From positions 5,599,056 to 5,663,055 of the forward strand of contig OZ241746.1 of assembly GCA_965201045.1 (NCBI GenBank): a stretch of DNA of 64,000 nucleotides. The letters run 5' to 3'. Below the pieces are notes generated by a model. That model saw only the letters and a program-made list of their open reading frames with translations. It ran no database searches and had not been told where the DNA came from. This document shows positions 26,721-35,859 of this stretch, piece by piece (the stretch's first letter is position 1; every line of letters starts with the position of its first letter). The stretch comes from JAPORK01 sp026710285. GTDB taxonomy: Bacteria; Pseudomonadota; Gammaproteobacteria; Pseudomonadales; Endozoicomonadaceae. A program made the translations under genes and the position numbers.

Positions 26721-27581
26721 TCAAAGGTTGATGGTGATGGTAATCCTACTCAAAAGCTTCCAAATAAAATAACCGCCAGTAATTATGGCGACTATTTCTG
26801 CCCCCTTTAGCAGTTTAGACTTCGATGGCCTCCACCATTTGCTTGTTTTTTGCATATTGTCTTGAAGGTTGGAGTTGTCTTTTTCTGAATTTACAGAAGA
26901 ATTTTCGGGCAGATATACATGTGGAAGTAGCTCGCTTTCATCTAAGAACGCAATATTTTCTTGTTGAATAGCAGCGTTTTTAGTTTGATATTCAACCAAA
27001 TATAACTCTATCAACAGCTTTTTCAGATCTGTATTCTGAGGTAAGGTATTTTGCTCGCTTTGCATAGTATATGTTGCAAGCATAAGTAAAATATTTGCTG
27101 GTAAGGGGGAAGTATCAGCATCAGGGTTTAATAGTCTTCCTAGTTTGGATACCATTAGTGCTATCGGTTTGCCTCTTGCAATCATAATAATGATGCTTTT
27201 GTATAGATCAGATAATATTTTTATTGATCTCGCATCTTCTTCATTAGCCTCGTACAGGTTTTCAGCTTCCTGAAGTTGTGTAAGGATTTTACATGCCTTT
27301 TTTTTAAATGGTGATTGTGAAATTAATTGCCAGTATTCTAATTGTGTTGAATAAAAATCATCAATATCTTCAGGTGTTACATCATCTGAGTACACACTAA
27401 TAAATTCCCGACTGTTTTCCTGTAAGTCTGGCAAGGGATTGTTCTGATTTTTCTGTTGCACTTCAGTCGTATTATTTTTTAATGCCCCAATTGATTGCGT
27501 AGAAAATGAGAGGCAGAGCCCACACAAAATAATGGATAAGTATGCAAAAAAATTGGTGTTTTTAAATAATTTTGATAACAT
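26721..27581 (-). CDS. Exported protein with C-terminal membrane anchor, unknown function
   Basis: 286 residues. There is an N-terminal signal peptide (hydrophobic core about 11-28), a helical mid-region rich in Glu/Leu, and a C-terminal hydrophobic segment (EIVAIITGGYFIWKLLSRI, about 260-280), the plan of a periplasmic protein tethered at its tail. A basic, Trp-containing KWWRPSKSK patch precedes the anchor. No family recognised. The ATG start follows a weak AAGGAAT ribosome site. It is flanked by direct repeats of ~105 bp and could have moved as a unit. The last 30 codons overlap a protein-like plus-strand frame. Confidence 0.65.
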   Translation of the reverse strand: MLSKLFKNTNFFAYLSIILCGLCLSFSTQSIGALKNNTTEVQQKNQNNPLPDLQENSREFISVYSDDVTPEDIDDFYSTQLEYWQLISQSPFKKKACKILTQLQEAENLYEANEEDARSIKILSDLYKSIIIMIARGKPIALMVSKLGRLLNPDADTSPLPANILLMLATYTMQSEQNTLPQNTDLKKLLIELYLVEYQTKNAAIQQENIAFLDESELLPHVYLPENSSVNSEKDNSNLQDNMQKTSKWWRPSKSKLLKGAEIVAIITGGYFIWKLLSRITITINL

Positions 27582-27788
27582 GTTTATTCCTTATGATTAC
27601 ATGAATTTTATATTTTAAGCACAGTTAAGTTCAAAATATTCAACAAGTGTTTACTTTCTATAAAAATCAAAAAAATTGTCTTATAGCCATTTCTAGTTTA
27701 TGTATACAAAAAGCAGTTTTTTAAAATTAATAGTCTCAAGGCTAGTATTTCATTAACGACAGAATACATAAAATTAGGATTTTACCAT

Positions 27789-27944
27789 ATGAAGTTAAAA
27801 AAGCAAGACATTATTTATCTGTACTGCACAGATGAATTGCACCTAAGCAGAGTTCTTAATGAAAGACGCACAAAAGCAGATACCATTAACCAGAAAATAG
27901 CCGATTCACTTTTCAGAAATCGTTACAATTTGAGGAGTAAATAA
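27789..27944 (+). CDS. Possible small protein of 51 residues
   Basis: An ATG opens a frame from MKLKKQDIIYLY to RYNLRSK with basic, globular-looking composition. AGGA lies about eight bases before the start. The 3' half lies in the repeat at 27871-27973; the other copy of that repeat has lost the frame. It may be a genuine small gene or the remnant of a larger one. Confidence 0.35.
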   Translation: MKLKKQDIIYLYCTDELHLSRVLNERRTKADTINQKIADSLFRNRYNLRSK

Positions 27945-27973
27945 AAACAGATTGTGATGTTTTGAGGTTGAAT
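27871..27973 (+). repeat. Direct repeat, second copy
   Basis: Pairs with 26424-26528. The end of this copy lies about 18 bp from the left terminal repeat of the IS256-family element. Confidence 0.65.
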
Positions 27974-28009
27974 GTAAAGGAGTTATTGTCAAAACTGGTG
28001 TTTGAAGTT

Positions 28010-28303
28010 TCATAAAGCAATGGTTTGATTTGATTCAGTTTTCTTAATTCCATCTTTGAAATTTACTCCTGTGACAACCTTGGGTAGCTGTATGAAACCT
28101 CTTAATCGATGCCAGTTCTTCTCTGCATATTCACGCCAGCTCTGTGCTGATTCACGAATGCCATCCTCTATTGCAAGAAAGTGTTTCTCTCCATGCTTGT
28201 TAACTCCTACAATGACCAATGCACACAGCTTCATATCTTCAGCTCGTAAACCACTATAAATACAATCAGCCCAGAGATAAACCCATTTGTCCTGGTCTAA
28301 GCG
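28010..28303 (-). pseudogene. IS256-family transposase, C-terminal fragments
   Basis: Reads RLDQDKWVYLWADCIYSGLR, then KLCALVIVGVNKHGEKHFLAIEDGIRESAQSW, the DDE-domain region of IS256 (Mutator-like) transposases. It then jumps near 28128 to YAEKNWHRLRG and GVNFKDGI, the family's C-terminal end. Roughly 140 residues between are deleted. The N-terminal part lies at 31168-31470; about 70 residues linking the two are missing. Confidence 0.9.
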
Positions 28304-28324
28304 CTGTCTCTTAGTCACATTTTT
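28304..28324 (-). repeat. Tn5-end-like repeat at the intron junction
   Basis: CTGTCTCTTAGTCACAT followed by TTTT, matching the end of the 16919-17116 element. It lies between the transposase fragment and the 3' end of the group II intron, and so forms the intron's 3' exon. Confidence 0.6.
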
Positions 28325-28425
28325 ATCGGGTAGAAGGAACCGCCCATTGGCAGTTCCAACCCCCACAGATCCCGGCGTGCGGATCGGAGAGTAGACCGTG
28401 GGAACCTCTCCCACAGCCCCTCGCA

Positions 28426-28459
28426 GAACCGTACGTGAACCTCTCGATTCATACGGCTC
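28426..28459 (-). ncRNA. Group II intron domain V
   Basis: A 34-nucleotide hairpin with the GAGCCGTATG / CGTACGGTTC stem and a GAGA-type tetraloop, the catalytic core of group II ribozymes. Confidence 0.88.
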
Positions 28460-28462
28460 CCA

Positions 28463-29710
28463 TCAGGCAAACACATCTGTCATTCCTGCACACCAATGTG
28501 CAAATAAACGAGGACATCGTCCAACAATATTTTCCAGTAATCGTATGGCACAGATCTTATGCTTACGAAAATATTCGTATTTTCGTCTGATCCATCTCAC
28601 CAGTACCTTATTAACATGTCGAAAGACATTACGTAGAGCTGAACGATAATAACGACCATAATAAGTCATCCACCCGAATAACACAGGATTTAGCCATTGA
28701 GCTATTTGTGTTAGTTCCAGATCAGTACGACTTCTGATACGCATTTTTCGTATCTTACTTCGCATGGCTTTTTGTGCCGTTTTACTTACCGCTGGTGTAA
28801 AGTTTAGGAATAACAAGTTTGTTTTGCTATTCTCACAGATTCTGCGTCTGAATGTATAACCCAGAAAATCAAAGGTAGTATTCTCATGATTTCCCTTACG
28901 CTTTACATCCTTACAGTAAACGATTTTTGTTTTCTGTGGATGTAGTTCCAGTCCACAAGCCTGAAACCTCTTCTGAAGTGCTATAAGCAACTGTTTAGAC
29001 TCAGTCTCACTGGAACAGTGTACAAGACCATCATCAGCATAACGACACCAGACCATTGACGGATAATGCTTCTGCATCCATTTATCAAAAACATAATGCA
29101 GAAATAGATTAGCCAGCAACGGACTTATTACGCCACCTTGTGGTGTACCTTTGTCCCGTGCTTCTGTTCGTCCATCCTCTAATTGCTGCGGTGCTGTCAA
29201 CCACCGTTTGATATATAATAATACCCACGGATTTTTAGTATGTTTATGCACCGCTTTCAATAGCAGATCATGGGGAATATGGTCAAATAAACCTTTGATA
29301 TCAAACTCTAGTACCCAGTTGTACTTCCAGCATCTCCGTCGGGTAATTCCTAATGCATCCAGCGCAGACCTGTTTGGTCTGTAACCCTATGAATCCGACA
29401 GAAAATGGGGTTCTACCTGTGGCTCAAAAGCCAGCTTTACCACCATTTGTGCTACCCGATCCGCAACAGTTGGAATACCTAACACTCTTTTCCCTCCGGT
29501 TTTCTTTGGTATTTTTAACGCTTTCACCGGTGGTGGAAAATAGCTACCAGACGACATACGATTCCATAGCTTGTACAGATTATTTTCCAGATTCGCTTCA
29601 AAGTCAGCCAGTGACTGCTTATCCACTCCCGCAGCACCCTTATTTTCTTTTACACATCTCCACGCATAAAGTACTACTCGTTTATCAATCTCAAATGGTT
29701 TTGCTTTCAT
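28463..29710 (-). pseudogene. ltrA: Group II intron reverse transcriptase/maturase with an in-frame stop
   Basis: One continuous frame of about 415 codons: N-terminal KENKGAAGVDKQSL and IPTVADRVAQMVVK, then the TPQGG block, the polymerase site RYADDGLVH, and the maturase/thumb region with FGWMTYYGRYY. A TAG at 29387-29389 interrupts SDS-GYRPNRSALDALG, where the family has Tyr in (S/Y)-Y-G-Y-R-P. Apart from that single nonsense codon the protein looks whole. The product would splice the intron and copy it into DNA. The N-terminal start ATG follows AGGAGG. Confidence 0.92.
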
Positions 29711-30143
29711 CTAATAGTTCCTCCTGCAATTTGCAGTTGAATATCAACTAAAGCTGCCTGACGCTGCCCCTTCACTCCATACCCATTACAGGTACTTCTT
29801 CACTACTACGAACAGCTCCGCCCCTGTATCACGCATCGGTACTCTCATACTTACTATTTCAGTAGCTTGTATTTCTCCCTTATCATCGTGATGACAGGTT
29901 CCCGTAGTTCCCACGAAAAGCCCAATACAAAGTCGCGCCTGCTGTACGCCGGACACCATTTGCACAGCATTCGGAGTTTACTTGCAAACTTATCCCGGAA
30001 GTACGGAACGCCTCCGGTTTTGATGTCACTCGCCCTTACGACGCGTCAACACAGGTTCGGTTTTACTCGCCTCTTTGTATCACACCTGCCAACTTCATGA
30101 GTTGACTTTTCCTTAACGCTCACGACCCATGCTCTTAACATAC

Positions 30144-31167
30144 GCCGCTTAAGGTGGTTTGGAGCCGGTTTCCGACAACAGACTCCGGTGGACCTGCCAC
30201 CATCTTTTCGTGAGCTTCGCCATGAAAGTTACAACTCATTCTGAGTTGTCCTTCGTGTGCCTACGGCACACTCCTGCAACGGGCTCTTCGATATTTGGCT
30301 TACAGCACAGCCATGGATTTCATTGCCGTAAATGGAAATGAAATCTTTGGTTTCTGTAACGGCATAAGTTGCTTCAGCTTTTGGTACTTTTCCCAGATAA
30401 TTTTACTTTTCTGGCTCCGACTGTTCAGCATTCGATACCAATAGCGGTCAACAAACTGATAGAGTTTGTTTAAGCTTTTGAAATTGCCTCCCAGACCGTA
30501 GTAGGCATAGTGACCTCGTAGCCGTCGATTGATCACCGTCACTTGCTTGTGCAGCAGGTCATGGCGTATCCGTCTCAGTAATTCCTTCAGATTGGTAATA
30601 CTACGCCTTAAACGGGACTTTTCCGTTTTCCTTCCCACCATAAAATTCCCTTTCCTGCTCCTTGCGCAGTAGTGAGTAAAACCAAGAAAATAAATGGTTT
30701 CCGGTCATTTTCCCTTGCGACCAGCAGAGCGTCCGAATCTGATTAACCGGGTTTTATCCGGTTCCAGTTTCAATGCAAACTTCTCCAGTCGTTCTGGTAA
30801 CACTTCCATCAACCGCTGTGCATCACTGCAATACTGAAAACACACCACGAAATCATCAATGTACCTTATTGCCACGCTTTGCCTTTTAGCCCTGGTCTGA
30901 CTTTGCACTCAAACCAAAGATCAAGCACATAGTGCAGATACAGATTACTTAGCACTACGCTTATGGGTCCGCCCTGAGGCGTACCTTCTTCACACGCTTG
31001 CAACTCCCCAGATTCCATCACATCTGCCTTTAACCAGCGTCGTATGAGACTAAGAATTCTAGGGTCACCGACCCGGTGTTCCACAAAACGAAGTAGATTT
31101 CTCCTGTGGAAACCCCTTTCAGGTTCAGCCATGGAAGCGCAGCTTTAAGTGAACGTGTCTTGCGCAC
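30144..31167 (-). mobile_element. Group II intron 2 remnant
   Basis: The 5' splice end GTGCGCAAGACACG starts at 31167 on the minus strand, directly after the IS256 transposase codons for LVPP. Most of its domain I and the N-terminal half of its reverse transcriptase are deleted. Its 3' RNA domains are not recognisable; they may have been lost when intron 1 inserted. Confidence 0.65.
30300..31132 (-). pseudogene. Second group II intron reverse transcriptase, decayed
   Basis: Fragments in order: VEHRVGDPRILSLIRRWLKA and EEGTPQGGPIS, then a frameshift near 30870-30900, then IRYIDDFVVCF (YIDD active site) and KFALKLEPDKTRL, then a TGA at 30705, then FLGFTHYCARSRKGNF and LRGHYAYYGLGGNFKSL to a normal C-terminus ending AVL. 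The N-terminal polymerase domains are missing. It belongs to a different reverse transcriptase lineage from the one at 28463-29710, so a second intron was present. Confidence 0.9.
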
Positions 31168-31470
31168 CTAGGGAGGAACCAGTTTTGAGTTGAAAGTTAC
31201 AGGATTTCCATCTTTTGCCTGAACTTTTGGTATTTTTACTGTGACTGGTCCTATGCTGGTTTGCAGCTGTCGTTCAGGCTGATAACCATTTTGAATCACC
31301 GCTGCAAGTCCATTTTCAAATTGACGATCCTTGAATTGACTCATAAACTCTTCCAGCTCAGCTTCAACCGCCTCATAAATCAGTTGAAGAGCGCCTGTTC
31401 TCAACATGTCTGTCAGAGGATCAGATAAATTAACTGGATTTTCAAACTCAATAATATTATTTTTATTCAT
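31168..31470 (-). pseudogene. IS256-family transposase, N-terminal fragment
   Basis: About 100 residues: DPLTDMLRTGALQLIYEAVEAELEEF, GLAAVIQNGYQPERQLQTSIGPVTVKIPKV and FNSKLVPP, the conserved start of IS256 transposases. Coding sequence stops at the intron 2 splice site. The ATG at 31470 is preceded by AGAG. The right terminal repeat lies 70 bp upstream. Confidence 0.92.
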
Positions 31471-31558
31471 GGTGATATTCTCTATTGATTCACATTTTTT
31501 TCTAACAGTAAATCAATTAGACTTATCACTTTTTTTCAACTTTTTAAACACCAGTTTT

Positions 31559-31789
31559 AGCTATAGCTCGATCTGACCTTCTTAAGCCTACTGAAATTTT
31601 ACAAAAAAACTCTTTGCATTACCGATTTGTATCGTGTACCTTTGTTCATGAACTAACTGCATGTATTATCTGTTTTTTATCTGCAAAAATTAAGGCTGTA
31701 AAAAAAATTACCGGACTTGATTAAAAAATGCATACAGACCATAAACGATTTATTTTGTAATCACAGTATTTGAGAGAGCAATAACAGTA
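31559..31789. other. Spacer upstream of pgi
   Basis: 230 bp of AT-rich sequence with no gene. The pgi promoter should lie here. A GAGAGAG stretch shortly before the start is the likely ribosome site. Confidence 0.4.
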
Positions 31790-33457
31790 ATGCTATTTTC
31801 TGATAACAGTACGCCATTGAACCAATATACAATCAGTAATGCATTGGTCAAAGATAAAGCACGAATGCAGACAACAACACTGGAAAAACTTTTCGCAGCA
31901 TCGTCAGATCGGTTTACCCGCTATAGTATTGAAGCGGCTGATCTCTTTTTGGATTATTCAAAAAACCTTATTGATGAAACTACTTTAAACCATCTGCTAC
32001 ATTTAGCAGAACAGGCATCTCTTCCTGAAGCAATTAAAGCGATGTTCAGTGGTGAAAAGATCAATACCACGGAACAAAGGGCAGTATTGCATACAGCGCT
32101 GCGTAATTTTGACGATAAGCCGGTACTAGTTGACGGAAAAGATGTAATGCCTGCTATTTGCCAGGTACGTGAAAAAATGCGGGAATTTACGGATAAAATT
32201 CATAATGAAACATGGAAAGGATGGACAGGAAAATCTATACGCCATATTGTTAATATTGGTATTGGTGGTTCTTATCTTGGTATCAAAACAGTTATTGATG
32301 CACTCAAACCTTATCATCGAAACAATTTACAAGCCCATTTCATTGTTAATATTGACCCTGGTGATATCGCTCATGTCTGTAAAGCCCTTGATCCGGAAAG
32401 AACACTATTTATTATCGCATCTAAATCATTTGGCACTCTGGAGACGCTTGAAAATGCGTTGTCTGCAAAAGAGTGGATGCAACAACAAGGAATGCCGGAG
32501 GCTGCCACTGCACAACATTTTGTTGCTGTTTCATCTAATATTAAAAAAGCAGTGGCTTTTGGTATTGCAGAAGAGAATATTTTTCCTTTGTGGGACTGGG
32601 TAGGAGGACGCTATTCTCTCTGGTCTACTATTGGCTTGCTGATTCCACTGCTGGCAGGGTTTGATAATTTTATTGACCTGCTCAAAGGTGCCCATGCGAT
32701 GGATAAACATTTTCAAACCAGTGCAATGAATGCTAATATGCCGGTTATTCTTGGTTTGCTTGGTGTTTGGTATCATAACTATTTTGGTGCTGAAAGTTAT
32801 GCGGTCTTACCTTACGACAGTGGTCTTGAAACATTTACCAATCACCTGCAACAGGTAGATATGGAAAGTAATGGTAAAACGGTTAAAGTTAATGGTGAGT
32901 CAGTAACTTACCATACAGGTGCTGTTATCTGGGGGAATACAGGTACTAACGGACAACATGCTTACCATCAGTTATTACATCAGGGAAGCCGCTTTATCCC
33001 GATTGATTTTATTGTCCCTCTGACCAGCCACTACCATTTTAGTGAACAGCATACACACCTGGTCGCCAATGCTTTTGCTCAGAGTCAGGCACTTATGTCG
33101 GGCGAGTCACCACAGCGCATTAAGGAAAGTCTGCGTGCCCAGGGTAAAGATGAAGCAACGATACAGACACTTATTCCTCATAAAAAAACACCAGGTAACC
33201 GCCCCAGCAATACGATTACCATGCAGCAACTAAATCCGGCAACAATGGGTGCTCTGCTGGCACTTTATGAACACAAAGTTTTTGTTCAGGGCATCCTGTG
33301 GCAGATAAATAGTTTTGATCAGTGGGGAGTTGAACTGGGTAAATTATTAGGAAATAAAATCTTTACTCAGCTAGCAAAGCATCATGTTAATAATGATGAA
33401 GATACTTCTACTAAAGGGTTGATTGACCGGTTTTTACATGCTAATAATCTGCAGTGA
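31790..33457 (+). CDS. pgi: Glucose-6-phosphate isomerase
   Basis: 555 residues, the usual length. It interconverts glucose 6-phosphate and fructose 6-phosphate in the cytosol. The family signatures DWVGGRYSLWSTIG (269-282) and GILWQINSFDQWGVELGK (501-518) are present. Catalytic residues by alignment to E. coli are Glu359 (DMESNGK), His390 (GTNGQHAYH) and Lys518. The phosphate-binding loop reads SKSFGTLET (211-219), where most homologues have SKTFTT, so one Thr is replaced by Gly. The frame is intact from an ATG at 31790. The gene is monocistronic. Confidence 0.97.
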   Translation: MLFSDNSTPLNQYTISNALVKDKARMQTTTLEKLFAASSDRFTRYSIEAADLFLDYSKNLIDETTLNHLLHLAEQASLPEAIKAMFSGEKINTTEQRAVLHTALRNFDDKPVLVDGKDVMPAICQVREKMREFTDKIHNETWKGWTGKSIRHIVNIGIGGSYLGIKTVIDALKPYHRNNLQAHFIVNIDPGDIAHVCKALDPERTLFIIASKSFGTLETLENALSAKEWMQQQGMPEAATAQHFVAVSSNIKKAVAFGIAEENIFPLWDWVGGRYSLWSTIGLLIPLLAGFDNFIDLLKGAHAMDKHFQTSAMNANMPVILGLLGVWYHNYFGAESYAVLPYDSGLETFTNHLQQVDMESNGKTVKVNGESVTYHTGAVIWGNTGTNGQHAYHQLLHQGSRFIPIDFIVPLTSHYHFSEQHTHLVANAFAQSQALMSGESPQRIKESLRAQGKDEATIQTLIPHKKTPGNRPSNTITMQQLNPATMGALLALYEHKVFVQGILWQINSFDQWGVELGKLLGNKIFTQLAKHHVNNDEDTSTKGLIDRFLHANNLQ

Positions 33458-33618
33458 TCGCCAAATGATCTGGCAGGATCGGATATTGTTTTTGCAAATT
33501 ATAATTATGAAATACAGAGTACATTTATAATATGAATTAAAACCATTTTATCTGTTTTTGTTTAATGTTGGTTTTATTGTATAAAAATATTATTTTCATT
33601 AATGCACCAGGATGATTT

Positions 33619-34944
33619 TTGTTGAAAAATAATTGTTTAAATCATATCCCTTTATCTGCCAGAGATGTCGATATTTTATTATCACCAAAAGCTTTTTGTG
33701 ATAAAATTTTTGAGCTGATAAAACAGGCTAAAAACCGTATTTATTTATCAGCGTTATACATAGAAAATGATACGACAGGGCAAAGATTATTTGATGCACT
33801 TTATGAAGCAAAAGCTGCAAACCCAGATCTTGATATTGTATTACTGGTGGACTTTCACAGAGCACAGCGAGGGCGTATAGGAGAAGCAAAAACCGAAAAT
33901 AATGCTACTTTTTATTGTCGGCGCAATGAATTAAGTCAGCATAACATTGAAGTGTATGGGCTGCCTGTGAAAGTACGTGAATTTTTTGGTGTTATGCACC
34001 TGAAAGGATTTGTTTTTGATGATGATGTCCTGTATTCAGGAGCGAGTATTAATGATATTTATTTTCATACCAGGAACCGTTATCGTTATGACCGCTATAT
34101 ATTGATACATAACCGTGAGCTGGCTAATTCATTAACAGAGATTGTGTGCTGGATGAAAACAAACAGCAAAGTAATGACACCATTAAACAGACAGCCCATC
34201 CCTAACACTAAATCAATAAAGCGTCAAATCCGTTATTTTTCATCTAAATTAAAACGCTTACAGTATAATATAACACCTTACATACAAGACAGTAGCCTGC
34301 ATATTACACCTGTTTTGGGGTTTGGGCGTCGAGGTAATCGTTTAAATAAAGCGATTATTGAAATGATTCGTAAAGCGCAAAATAGTATTATTCTTTATAC
34401 ACCTTATTTTAATTTACCTTCTGCGTTGAAAAAAGCACTGATCAAAGCAATGAAGCGCAATGTAAAAGTCACACTGATTACAGGTGATAAAACAGCCAGT
34501 GACTTTTATATTCACAATACAGCTGAATTTAATGTTGTTGGTACTTTACCTTACATATATGAGACATTGTTACGTGGATTCTTAATACGCTACCAAAGTT
34601 ATATTGAAAAAAATTTATTATCTCTGCGGATCTGGAAACATAATGACAACAGCTTTCATGTAAAAGGAATCAGTGTTGATAACACGACTTATTTATTAAC
34701 AGGAAATAACCTGAATCCCCGGGCTTGGGGGCTTGATCTTGAAAATGCTTTGTTAATTTATGACAAAAATGGTTTATTGCAAAATGATTTCAAAAAAGAA
34801 CATAACTGCCTTATTGAAAATACTTATGAATTATGTAGAAAAGAGCAACTGGATGACCCTGAACTGTATCCCGGACAGGTCAAAAAAATATTGGGCAGAC
34901 TCAAGAGGGTTTACGCAGATAAAGTTTTAAAACGTTTTATATAA
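33619..34944 (+). CDS. pssA: CDP-diacylglycerol--serine O-phosphatidyltransferase (PssA, phospholipase D type)
   Basis: 441 residues, close to E. coli PssA (451). It makes phosphatidylserine from CDP-diacylglycerol and serine, the committed step to phosphatidylethanolamine, and is a peripheral membrane enzyme of the phospholipase D superfamily. Two HKD-type motifs are visible: HLKGFVFDDDVLYSGASIND (about 131-150) and HVKGISVDN...TGNNLNPRAWGLD (about 350-380). VLLVDFHRAQRGRIG and TPYFNLPSALKKALI also match. The start is TTG (33619, or the adjacent TTG) with AGGATG upstream; no suitable ATG exists. Loss of the usual ATG may lower expression. Confidence 0.95.
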   Translation: MLKNNCLNHIPLSARDVDILLSPKAFCDKIFELIKQAKNRIYLSALYIENDTTGQRLFDALYEAKAANPDLDIVLLVDFHRAQRGRIGEAKTENNATFYCRRNELSQHNIEVYGLPVKVREFFGVMHLKGFVFDDDVLYSGASINDIYFHTRNRYRYDRYILIHNRELANSLTEIVCWMKTNSKVMTPLNRQPIPNTKSIKRQIRYFSSKLKRLQYNITPYIQDSSLHITPVLGFGRRGNRLNKAIIEMIRKAQNSIILYTPYFNLPSALKKALIKAMKRNVKVTLITGDKTASDFYIHNTAEFNVVGTLPYIYETLLRGFLIRYQSYIEKNLLSLRIWKHNDNSFHVKGISVDNTTYLLTGNNLNPRAWGLDLENALLIYDKNGLLQNDFKKEHNCLIENTYELCRKEQLDDPELYPGQVKKILGRLKRVYADKVLKRFI

Positions 34945-35373
34945 ACTCTGGAAACATCTTATCTCTCAGTTACATTTTTTTAGGCTTTGACTTTTGTACT
35001 AACAGGTTTATTTGCTGCTGAATATACTAATTTCTGACGTATACATACTGTTGTTTGAGCCTGTAGAAATGTTCTCTTTCAGCAAGAAAACAGTTGATTG
35101 TATTATGACTGAATAGAGCCATCCGTTAGCTGAGATAATCCTGTTGCTGTGGTTTAATTAAATGAACTAATACGATAGTTACTATATAAGTCAGGTAGTT
35201 GTTTATTTATACTGTGTATTGTACAATGAATCAACTTCATAAAAAACACTGTTGCGTAGCATTAGCTATTGAAAACAGCAGAATACTGACGAAAAACAAT
35301 TCAAAATTTAATATGTTGTAATCAGAAATTTCTTATTCTGGATTAAATATTAACCATAACCGAGGGTTTAAAA
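34945..35373. other. Spacer with a degenerate palindromic element
   Basis: No gene. About 35000-35100 resembles the inner part of the 16919-17116 element (AACAGGTTTATTTGCTGCTG, then AATATAC) but has lost its ends. The rest shows no structure I can name. Confidence 0.45.
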
Positions 35374-35703
35374 ATGCGTAAGATAAAAAGTTCTAAAAAA
35401 GCCAGCCTTATGAGGCAGGCGAAAAATAAAAATAAAAACAAAAAAAAACGTTTATTAAAAAAACGTACTAATCAAACAACAGGAGAGCAACCAGCACCTT
35501 TAAAAAATAAAACACCGATAAATTTGGTGAAAAATTTTATGTTCACTCAAAATAGTCATGAGAAAGAGGAGGGAATGCTTAAGGCTAAAAAACTATTTGA
35601 CGTGATAGCTAGTCTGGGATCGAAATCTAAAAAAGAACCAGAAGAAAGTGAAGAGACTCAGATGTCGTCAGAGGATCACAAAGACAGTGAAGATAATAAA
35701 TAA
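35374..35703 (+). CDS. Small bipolar-charged protein, unknown function
   Basis: 109 residues. The first ~45 are extremely Lys/Arg-rich (KNKNKNKKKRLLKKR), the last ~25 are acidic (EEPEESEET to EDHKDSEDNK), and a short amphipathic segment lies between. The ATG is preceded by GAGGG at a good distance, which supports expression. The basic run resembles a nuclear localisation signal or a nucleic-acid-binding tail. No family recognised. Confidence 0.6.
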   Translation: MRKIKSSKKASLMRQAKNKNKNKKKRLLKKRTNQTTGEQPAPLKNKTPINLVKNFMFTQNSHEKEEGMLKAKKLFDVIASLGSKSKKEPEESEETQMSSEDHKDSEDNK

Positions 35704-35859
35704 AGAAACCCCGGGATCAGTTAAAAATGCAGTAATCCCGCTGTTGTAATCCTGTAATCTGAGCAAGGAGTTATATCCGTCAAATAATATTCACTATATT
35801 AACAGAGTTCCTGACCTATCCAGCAAAAACAATATTTTTGCATTGTTAATTTCCGGCAT

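Larger units (their letters stand above)
28325..30143 (-). mobile_element. Group II intron 1 (approximate 5' boundary)
   Basis: The RNA parts are recognisable: a canonical 34-nt domain V (GAGCCGTATGAATC...GTACGGTTC) at 28426-28459 on the minus strand, followed by a hairpin-rich domain VI region and a 3' end in CCCGAT at 28325. The long structured region 29711-30143 before the reverse transcriptase gene would be domains I-III. The 5' end near 30143 (GTATG on the minus strand) is a guess. The encoded protein has an internal stop, so the intron is probably not self-mobile. Confidence 0.75.
27991..31558 (-). mobile_element. IS256-family element broken by group II intron DNA
   Basis: Terminal inverted repeats AAAACTGGTGTTT at 27991-28003 and its complement ending at 31558 bound the element. 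Within it, the minus strand carries the N-terminal part of an IS256-type transposase at the right and the C-terminal part at the left. Between them lie remnants of two unrelated group II introns. No target duplication was recognised next to the repeats. The element is immobile by itself. Confidence 0.8.
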
